From assembly GCA_009746045.1 (NCBI GenBank), contig RPFO01000042.1:1-24336 (forward strand): a DNA stretch of 24,336 nt, read 5' to 3'. Positions 18,408 to 24,336 of the stretch are shown here, one piece after another (the stretch's first letter is position 1; each line of letters begins with the position of its first letter). The notes beneath the pieces were generated by a model that saw only the letters and a program-made list of their open reading frames with translations, searched no databases and was not told the origin of the DNA. A program made the translations under genes and the position numbers. The stretch comes from Mesostigma viride (lineage: Eukaryota > Streptophyta > Mesostigmatophyceae > Mesostigmatales > Mesostigmataceae).

Positions 18408-19189
18408 ATGGCGGTCAAATGCACGGTTGCGTGGTGCCAGGAAGCGAGAGCAGGAGGGGATGACTTGTGCGTGCGTCATGTCAGCGTGCGAACGGGAATG
18501 GCAGGGAGGGTGAAGGATTTGTTTGCAAAAAAGGGGGGTGTATCGCCCGGGATTGCCAGCTTCCATTCGGGACGGATTGCATGCCTTTTTGTGATGGACA
18601 CGCCAAGTTGTCAGGGGAGATGCAAGAGGTGATCAAAGGAGGCTTGTTGTTTGTGCATGGCGAGTCCAGTGCTGGTGAAGGACCTCTTGTCCTGAGTTTT
18701 GAGGTGGACGGTGCTGGAAGTCTGGAAAGAATGGCGGTCAGGTCGCGGGAATGGATGTTGAATCACCCTGACTTTGACTCGTATGCCTACTGCCAAGGTT
18801 TCGGGGACGCCGTTTTTACATGGATGCTGTGCTCGGAGGATGACGTGCATGCGATTGTTTCGCATGACGACTTGGATATCGCAGGCGCCATGGGCGCAGA
18901 CCTGTTGTTGTATTTCATGATTGGATGGGGTTGCGGATTTTTGGAAGGTGATTGGTGGGTCCCGCACCTCGCAAGGCTTACTTTTGCGGTCGGCGAATTG
19001 CCTGTACCTGTTGAAGTCTCAAAAACTCGTGTGGAGATGGCTGCCGTTCTGGCATCGGGGGTTAAGCGCCAAGCCCGATTTGCCATGACCGTTGTTGCTG
19101 ATGCTGAGGGGGAGGAAATTGAAAAGGTCGTGGAAAGGGTCGTCCTGGCCTCTGCTTTGGTGGAGAGAGCAAGGAATGCATGCGACTAG
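18408..19189 (+). CDS. Zinc-motif protein with two C-x-C...C-x2-H units, frame shift at AAAAAAGGGGGG
   Basis: ATG 18408 directly follows CGCAG. Segment 1 (18408 to the run at 18527-18538) has CTVAWCQ...DLCVRH, a C-x4-C-x9-C-x2-H type motif. Frame -1 then gives CIARDCQ...CMPFCDGH, a second such motif, and continues to 19189. The rest is acidic to mixed with a Trp/Gly-rich stretch (FMIGWGCGFLEGDWW) and a C-terminal helix ending ...NACD. Joined, it is 260 residues, nearly equal to the gene at 20585-21362, which also has two such motifs. The join contains A AAA AAG in the right phase for classic -1 ribosomal frameshifting, but a missing base in the run is simpler. The motif is seen in various treble-clef-like zinc proteins; I cannot name the family. 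Confidence 0.65.
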
Positions 19190-19202
19190 GTGTTTTTGGT
19201 CG

Positions 19203-19216
19203 CCAACGGCCGTTGG
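19203..19216 (+). promoter_or_regulatory. Palindrome in a 71 bp intergenic gap
   Basis: An exact CCAACGGCCGTTGG with ACTTGCAAAATG flank lies 13 bases after the stop of the preceding gene and 44 before the next ATG. A gap this short leaves little room for separate terminator and promoter, so the element may serve both genes. Confidence 0.6.
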
Positions 19217-19260
19217 ACTTGCAAAATGTCCTGTGAGCTGAGTCCGTTTCTTAACTTGCC

Positions 19261-19605
19261 ATGGACGTCGGTTGTGCAGGGGCAGGGTGTAGGATGGAGT
19301 GCGGAAAAGAAGGAAAGGAAGGGGGGGAGACTACAAAGGAAAACCTGATAGAGATTGTGGAGGCCGAACTGGAAGACCTGCCCGATCTGGTTCTCGAAGA
19401 GGACGGGCAATTGCACGCTGAACGTCTTGATGGCGTGGGCATGATGATGTCGGAGGTTGATGGGTATGGTGGAATTGCTAAAGGTGTATTGCGTAAATTG
19501 AGGCGTGAGGAGGATGTGGGGACTCCGGCTCATGTTTTGGTCAGTTTTATGAACGACAATTGGGGTCGAATGCAACCCACTAAAGATGGGGAGGATGTTG
19601 ACTAG
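19261..19605 (+). CDS. Small acidic protein, family unknown
   Basis: ATG 19261 lies in GCCATGG, a strong eukaryotic start context. The product has 114 residues: an N-terminal Cys cluster (CAGAGCRMEC), an acidic middle (EIVEAELEDLPDLVLEEDG) and a C-terminal NDNWGRMQ. It is uninterrupted despite a G7 run at 19321-19327. The Cys cluster may be a remnant of the zinc motif in its neighbours, but no Cys-His end is seen. It may be a shortened member of the same family. AATAAA follows at 19638. Confidence 0.55.
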   Translation: MDVGCAGAGCRMECGKEGKEGGETTKENLIEIVEAELEDLPDLVLEEDGQLHAERLDGVGMMMSEVDGYGGIAKGVLRKLRREEDVGTPAHVLVSFMNDNWGRMQPTKDGEDVD

Positions 19606-19683
19606 AATGTGATTTTAGGATGAATGTAAATTTATTTAATAAAGAAGAATCATTTGGAAAAAATCGCCTGATGGTGTCTAAGG

Positions 19684-19732
19684 CCAACGGCCGTTGGGGT
19701 GTGTGGAATTTAACAGGGCCAACGGCCGTTGA
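19684..19732 (+). promoter_or_regulatory. Two palindromes upstream of the next zinc-motif gene
   Basis: CCAACGGCCGTTGG at 19684-19697 and CCAACGGCCGTTGA at 19719-19732 are 35 bases apart. The second is 53 bases upstream of ATG 19786 and shares the GTTGA ending with the start-proximal copy at 18355. Confidence 0.55.
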
Positions 19733-19785
19733 CCCTGCTGAATGCGTGCGTTTGCGGGTGGTGTAAAAAATATCGATGTGCACAG

Positions 19786-20358
19786 ATGGACCCCATTCGA
19801 TGCGAACATCCGGATTGTCAATGGGAAGGAATGCCGACGGACAGCGAGTGGTTCTGTCCCAAGCATTCTGACGTATGGGGGGCGTTGTTTGCCGAAATCG
19901 AGAGCGGGCTGATGACGATTGACCGTCACATCGTGACGAAAAAGTGGAAGCCTTGGCCCAACAACATGGTTTTGGTCTTGTACTATGTTGACAAGAAGCC
20001 TCGATTCATGCTGCGTGATGCAGAGTGGGTGATAGAGGAGGTGGGACAGATGCGACCTGGAGAGGGGATAGGCGGAGAGGACAAGCCGCCAAGGCATGTG
20101 TGGGCTTACATGGGAGACCATCCCGACTGTCCAACGGCCAAAGTGTGGCATGATATGGGAAGGGACCTGGCCACGGAGTCCGCGTATGAGTGCGCGCGAC
20201 TCGTGACAGCGCTCTTGAAGGGGGAGGTGAAAGACCTGATGCGCAAGGGGGGGTTGGTAGAGCAGATTAGACAGCAGATTAGACGTGTGTGTGATTTTGA
20301 TGAGGAGATTGATGAGAAGCCGGCAAAGAGGGGCAGGATGGACAGAATTGCTCAGTAA
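19786..20358 (+). CDS. Zinc-motif protein with one C-x4-C...C-x2-H unit
   Basis: ATG 19786 directly follows GTGCACAG. The frame is open from 19729 but without ATG and within the palindrome. The 190-residue product is intact. CEHPDCQ...WFCPKHSD near the N-terminus gives the C-x4-C-x11-C-x2-H motif, close to those of the genes at 18408 and 20585. The middle has YYVDKKPRFMLRDAEW; the C-terminus has a basic helix (LVEQIRQQIRRVCDFDEE) and a final PAKRGRMDR, possibly nuclear. A G7 run near 20246-20252 does not break it, so not every long run causes a shift. Function unknown; zinc binding is inferred from spacing only. Confidence 0.7.
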   Translation: MDPIRCEHPDCQWEGMPTDSEWFCPKHSDVWGALFAEIESGLMTIDRHIVTKKWKPWPNNMVLVLYYVDKKPRFMLRDAEWVIEEVGQMRPGEGIGGEDKPPRHVWAYMGDHPDCPTAKVWHDMGRDLATESAYECARLVTALLKGEVKDLMRKGGLVEQIRQQIRRVCDFDEEIDEKPAKRGRMDRIAQ

Positions 20359-20584
20359 GAAAGAGAGGGAGAAAATATGATTTGATTAATCTGATGCGTG
20401 TAATTGAAACTAATTTATTTTGTCTCATAAAACTTCTTTGAACGGACCTTCTTTGAACCAACAATTATTGCACAAAAAGACTAGATTGAGAATTGTGTGA
20501 GAAAGACGCCAGAGGGGGTTCTGACGGTGCTCATTGCCCCTGTTATACAATGGCTGCTGTATGGGACTCATGGCAATTGCGCAG

Positions 20585-21362
20585 ATGGCAACGAAATGCA
20601 AAATCTGTACGGAGCCCGTAAGGGTCGAGGGACTGTGCGCGGAACATTACAAGTTCCTACAAGCGCACGACCTCGAGTACCAACATGCCAAGGATCCATA
20701 CGGGGGTGTGGATTTCTTAGATGTGATAGACCACTGGAGGGATTGGATGTGTATTGCAAGACACATCTACCTTTTGCCGAGAAGTTGGAGGACGTGTGCG
20801 CTCGTGGGATCGCATACGTAGCAAGTTTGCAGATGTTGATGGGGAAGACCGGAATGACACGCTCGGTCCTCCACTTCACGGCAACGCACACTGGGGAACG
20901 GAAAGTTGAGCTGGTGCGCCTCGACAGGCAGGGACTCGAGATTTTGGCAGAGGGGGACAGCGCGTACGGGTTTGCTCATGGGCATAACGTTACCATGGGG
21001 GATTCCTTGCAGGGTGTGGCGCGGAATGCGCGTACACCTTGATGACGAATAGGATTTGTGGAAGCACAAAGACTGCACAAGGATATTTTGGAGCTCTTCT
21101 TGCCGCAGAGCCGGTGGGACTGCCGAAGAGGCCTGAGGAGCGGGACCGTTTGATCAGGATGGTGGTGAAGGCGGATATAGATGCAGATGTGGAGGCCGCA
21201 AAGGCGAAGGCAGAGGAAGCGCGTCGTGCAAAGGAGGAATCGGATCAAGAACTGTTGGAGAAGATGCAGAGCTCCAACAAAATTTTGCATCGTTTGGGGA
21301 TGGCGGACGTCGCTTATGAATGCGAGTCCGGGAAGGGGAAGAAACAAAAGAGGAAAAGATAA
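20585..21362 (+). CDS. Zinc-motif protein with two units, read in three frames
   Basis: ATG 20585 directly follows TTGCGCAG. Segment 1 (to the G5 run at 20702-20706) has CKICTEPVRVEGLCAEHY. After a -1 step, segment 2 has CGFLRCDRPLEGLDVYCKTH and continues to 21042. At a second G5 (20997-21001) another -1 step gives segment 3 to 21362, with a long charged helix (ADVEAAKAKAEEARRAKEES) and a final KGKKQKRKR that looks like a nuclear signal. The joined length is about 259 residues, matching the 260 of the gene at 18408. The C-x2-C...GLC-x2-HY form resembles the small Cys4/Cys3His zinc ribbons often next to nuclease or DNA-binding domains, but no catalytic motif is visible here. Confidence 0.6.
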
Positions 21363-21598
21363 TAATGGGAATGGTCGCCCACTGTTCTTGTCACAGAAAT
21401 GCTTTTGTTAATGCTGGCGAACTTGGGACGGTCGTCCGTATTTCAACATTTCCTTGCCTTTAAAATTGATTGATGGGTAAATAATAATACTGAGCAAGCC
21501 TTCCATTTTATGTGTCTGTCGTCATACAATTTCGTTATTGTTTCAACCCTTGCAACGAGGTTTTTCTTGTCCCATGCATGCAAGTCTCAACCTTGGTG
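21363..21598. other. 3' region and spacer, nothing recognised
   Basis: The stretch after the last array gene is AT-rich around 21460-21490 (TAAATAATAATAC) and has no palindrome and no exact AATAAA. No ORF with a recognisable motif is present. Confidence 0.4.
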
Positions 21599-22015
21599 TC
21601 ATGGAACTGCTTGTCTTTGCATATTACAACCCATTAATGCTCGGTTTGCATCATCATGTTCCACCAAGGGAATAAATGAAGTAGCTATTGAAGCTTGCGT
21701 TAGAGAAATCCCCAAATAATCGACTTCTTCTGCTTTACTACTAAATTCTGGTTTATATCGCACAGGAACATAATTATTTTCAACACTAGAGTAACAAGAA
21801 AGTAATAAATATTCTGGGGCGAATTTAAATTGATCTTGTTGATCTGGAGGTATAAAAATAGGTATTTCACTTTTAATTACTTGATTTTTTTGTAATGTAT
21901 AAAAAGGACAGGAAAACATATTCATTTACTTTACTATGCGTAGCTAAAGATCCAATTAAACCGGTATTAGGCCCTTCTGGCGTTTGTATAGGACCATAAT
22001 GACTAGGTATGTATA
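21599..22015 (-). pseudogene. rpoB: Chloroplast rpoB fragment (plastid DNA in the nucleus)
   Basis: On the minus strand, 22015-21925 encodes [20 protein letters not shown] and then THSKVNEY. A second frame (21925-21599) continues with [12 protein letters not shown] and NMQRQAVP. These are hallmark motifs of the beta subunit of plastid/bacterial RNA polymerase. The order is correct but there is a frameshift near 21925 and the usual RIC of HYGRICP is missing (nine bases lost). The fragment has no start or end and is more AT-rich than the neighbouring genes. It is a decayed nuclear insertion of plastid DNA and shows the host lineage has a plastid. Confidence 0.9.
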
Positions 22016-22164
22016 TCATGTAACGTGCGTGTTTGCAAGTTGGCCGTTGACACTCTACGACGGAGCCAATTTTCGGAAGAACCTGCCTCATTTATGAATG
22101 CATCGACTGTGTGCATAAATTGTGATCATTGAATTGAACAAAAAAATTCTCTTATTGCCCCAAT

Positions 22165-22531
22165 CATGGCTATTCTCTTAATGCCCTATCATGGCTATTT
22201 GTTTGTGTATGTTTTGCCCATGTTATTACATTAATGGCATGATGTTGTGGATTGCTCTATCTATGATGGTTGTTCGTTTGTGTATGCTTTGCCCATGTTG
22301 TTACAGTAATGGCATGATGTTGTGGATTGCTAGCTCAATCTATGATGGTTGTTCGTTTGTGTATGCTTTGCCCATGTTGTTACAGTAATGGCATAATGTT
22401 GTGGATTGCTAGCTCAATCTATGATGGTTGTTCGTTTGTGTATGCTTTGCCCATGTTGTTACAGTAATGGCATGATTTTCTGGATTGCTCAACCTATGAG
22501 GGTTGTTCGTTTGTGTATGTTTTGCGCGCAG
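22165..22531 (+). repeat. Five copies of a 75-79 bp tandem repeat
   Basis: Units contain CTATGATGGTTGTTCGTTTG, TGTATGCTTTGCCCATGTTG and TACA(G)TAATGGCAT. TTTGCCCATG recurs at about 22213, 22288, 22367 and 22446, and a diverged form near 22520. The last copy ends in TTTTGCGCGCAG and leads directly into the small ORF at 22538. Confidence 0.85.
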
Positions 22532-22537
22532 ATCACA

Positions 22538-22744
22538 ATGGATTGCACCATCTGCCGCAACAAGCGAAGCCCCCTTACTGGTTCCAAGATCTTATCCTAC
22601 TCGATGCCAAGCAGGCTGGCGAAGGGTATCCCAGTACGTACTTTGAAACTTGATGCCGCAAAACAACTACAACTTCGTTTTAACCCTTTAGCCGTTTTGA
22701 GTGATATTTACAGCGGACATTACATTTTTGTTGCTACGGGATGA
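22538..22744 (+). CDS. Small 68-residue ORF with a CxxC start, possible truncated array member
   Basis: ATG 22538 follows GCGCAG by six bases, the same start context as in the array. The product opens with MDCTICRNK, similar to the CKIC opening of the gene at 20585, but no C-x2-H follows. The rest is basic and hydrophobic (LKLDAAKQLQLRFNP). It may be a truncated relative or a chance ORF; its function is unknown. Confidence 0.35.
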   Translation: MDCTICRNKRSPLTGSKILSYSMPSRLAKGIPVRTLKLDAAKQLQLRFNPLAVLSDIYSGHYIFVATG

Positions 22745-22863
22745 GAATTGAGCTTTGTAATGCTAGCAGGTGTCACCAACCAAACTGTCCGCTATTTGTA
22801 GTGGGCATTTATTGTTAGAGCTTGCAGCTGGGTCCCTGCTCCTCCACATGCAACCTTGGTGTT

Positions 22864-22953
22864 CATGAGCCCTTTACTAGCTTCCTTTATGTCAGGGGGT
22901 GCTATATTCATGAGCCCTTTACTAGCTTCCTTTATGTCAGGGGGTGCTATATT
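22864..22953. repeat. 45 bp tandem duplication
   Basis: Two identical copies, 22864-22908 and 22909-22953, each begin CATGAGCCCTTTACTAGC and end GGGGGTGCTATATT. The rest of 22745-23157 holds no supported gene. Confidence 0.9.
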
Positions 22954-23157
22954 TGGCACCCATAGGACATTGCAATATGACCAATGACATGACCCCCAAG
23001 GTGGTGAATATATGTGTGTGCTTGTGTCCTATAATGGACCATAACTAACTATTAGGTTGGTTTGTGGACATTATCATGGAAAGTGACAATTGCCCGGTTT
23101 TTATAGCGGGCAGTTGGACACGGTTTTAAGGGTTGACCTATTAGCTTTGTCAGATGT

Positions 23158-23541
23158 GTGTGCTGCACCGCACCGCTTGCTAACATATTCGGCGGATTTC
23201 TTCTTTGTCGTCTGCGTGTCACAGCGTGCTTGTACGCACAACCACCCGCGTTCCCCTCCGCCGGCGCCCCCGCCGCCGGCGCCCCCGCCGCCGGGCTCTC
23301 CGCCGCCACCGGTGTTGCCCCCTCCCGCCGCCGCCCTTCCGCGCCGTCGGAAGCTGCAGCGGCAGCACAGCAAATGCCCCCTCCCCCCGCACCATCGTCG
23401 GGGCAAGAGGCGCGCGGCGTTCATGCAGCAAAGGCGGCGAAGGAGCGGAGGAAATCGGCGGCTTCTGGGTCATCGGGTTCCGATGCCGCGACGGCAGCAA
23501 CTGGAAAAGCAACCCACCCACACTGCCAGCTGTCCGGGTAG
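23158..23541 (+). CDS. Ala/Pro-rich ORF, possible exon
   Basis: The open frame encodes 127 residues: a short N-terminus, then GAPAAGAPAAG, a Pro-rich stretch and a Ser/Ala-rich tail with AAKAAKERRKSAASGSSG. It is low complexity and may be disordered. The frame ends at TAG within GGGTAGGTG, which could be a splice donor (G/GTAGGT at about 23537), so the region may be an exon whose intron holds the hexanucleotide repeat. The minus strand and other + frames are also open because of GC-rich composition, so the coding status is uncertain. Confidence 0.3.
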   Translation: MCCTAPLANIFGGFLLCRLRVTACLYAQPPAFPSAGAPAAGAPAAGLSAATGVAPSRRRPSAPSEAAAAAQQMPPPPAPSSGQEARGVHAAKAAKERRKSAASGSSGSDAATAATGKATHPHCQLSG

Positions 23542-23575
23542 GTGTTACGCACAAGGATGTGATTTTCTTGCGCCA

Positions 23576-24336
23576 TCCTTGTCCTTGTCCTTGTCCTTGT
23601 CCTTGTCCTTGTCCTTGTCCTTGTCCTTGTCCTTGTCCTTGTCCTTGTCCTTGTTGTCCTTGTCCTTGTCCTTGTCCTTGTCCTTGTCCTTGTCCTTGTC
23701 CTTGTCCTTGTCCTTGTCCTTGTCCTTGTCCTTGTCCTTGTCCTTGTCCTTGTCCTTGTCCTTGTCCTTGTCCTTGTCCTTGTCCTTGTCCTTGTCCTTG
23801 TCCTTGTCCTTGTCCTTGTCCTTGTCCTTGTCCTTGTCCTTGTCCTTGTCCTTGTCCGCCTTGTCCTTGTCCTTGTCCTTGTCCTTGTCCTTGTCCTTGT
23901 CCTTGTCCTTGTCCTTGTCCTTGTCCTTGTCCTTGTCCTTGTCCTTGTCCTTGTCCTTGTCCTTGTCCTTGTCCTTGTCCTTGTCCTTGTCCTTGTCCTT
24001 GTCCTTGTCCTTGTCCTTGTCCTTTTTGTCCTTGTCCTTGTCCTTGTCCTTGTCCCCTTGTCCTTGTCCTTGTCCTTGTCCTTGTCCTTGTCCTTGTCCT
24101 TGTCCTTGTCCTTGTCCTTGTCCTTGTCCTTGTCCTTGTCCTTGTCCTTGTCCTTGTCCTTGTCCTTGTCCTTGTCCTTGTCCTTGTCCTTGTCCTTGTC
24201 CTTGTCCTTGTCCTTGTCCTTGTCCTTGTCCTTGTCCTTGTCCTTGTCCTTGTCCTTGTCCTTGTCCTTGTCCTTGTCCTTGTCCTTGTCCTTGTCCTTG
24301 TCCTTGTCCTTGTCCTTGTCCTTGTCCTTGTCCTTG
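23576..24336. repeat. (TCCTTG)n hexanucleotide microsatellite to the window end
   Basis: About 126 copies of TCCTTG/GTCCTT fill the last 761 bases, with few interruptions: TTGTTGTCC near 23653, GTCCGCCTTG near 23857, CTTTTTG near 24024 and GTCCCCTTG near 24054. The repeat starts directly after TGATTTTCTTGCGCCA, the upstream flank plus first three bases of the palindrome element, so it replaced or grew into a palindrome copy. The true right end is outside the window. Confidence 0.97.

Noticed and set aside
8084-21362. Endogenised giant-virus segment
   Set aside because: Packed one-strand genes, MYND/F-box proteins and intergenic palindromes would fit, but I saw no viral hallmark gene (capsid, packaging ATPase, polymerase). 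It stays an untested alternative.

Overview
The window looks like nuclear DNA of a photosynthetic eukaryote, probably a plant or alga. The evidence is a decayed chloroplast rpoB fragment (about 21.6-22.0 kb), AATAAA-type poly(A) signals after several genes, MYND-finger and F-box proteins, DNA transposons with target duplications (one at TTAA, as for piggyBac), and several classes of satellite and microsatellite. No rRNA, CRISPR array, bacterial operon or intact tRNA was seen. The lineage cannot be fixed from sequence alone.

Layout. 1-2000 is gene-poor: palindrome-bearing tandem copies, a tRNA-like relic and a GC-rich hairpin region. 2.0-6.7 kb is a 29-30 bp minisatellite, organised partly as an 894 bp higher-order repeat and split at 4.55-6.28 kb by a 1.72 kb inverted-repeat transposon with CTAG on both sides. 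6.72-7.46 kb is an all-pyrimidine tract. 7.6-10.6 kb holds genes: a lysine-rich-tailed protein, a MYND protein and an F-box-like protein. 10.77-12.46 kb is a piggyBac-like non-autonomous element. 12.6-12.85 kb is a fold-back element. 13.2-15.6 kb is twelve copies of a ~208 bp satellite. 15.75-21.4 kb is the main gene array (F-box relic, MYND gene, then a head-to-tail set of unfamiliar proteins, several with C-x(2-4)-C...C-x2-H zinc-binding motifs). 21.6-24.3 kb is the plastid relic, small tandem repeats, an Ala/Pro-rich ORF and a hexanucleotide repeat that runs off the end.

Three patterns tie the gene regions together. (1) All credible genes lie on the + strand, tightly packed (down to 71 bp between stop and start), and nearly every intergenic gap carries the palindrome CCAACGGCCGTTGG with a conserved one-sided flank. 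The palindrome is two opposed AACGG cores, the core of plant MSA/3R-MYB sites. (2) Start codons are preceded at 0-9 bases by CAG, usually GCAG, as if by a 3' splice site. (3) Many genes change frame at runs of five or more G or A, almost always in the -1 sense. After allowing for this, two zinc-motif genes come out at nearly the same length (about 260 residues). That points to homopolymer under-calling in the assembly or, less likely, programmed frameshifting.

The best candidate for something undescribed is this co-oriented array of paralogous small zinc-motif, MYND and F-box genes with shared palindromic intergenic cassettes. Its function is unknown.
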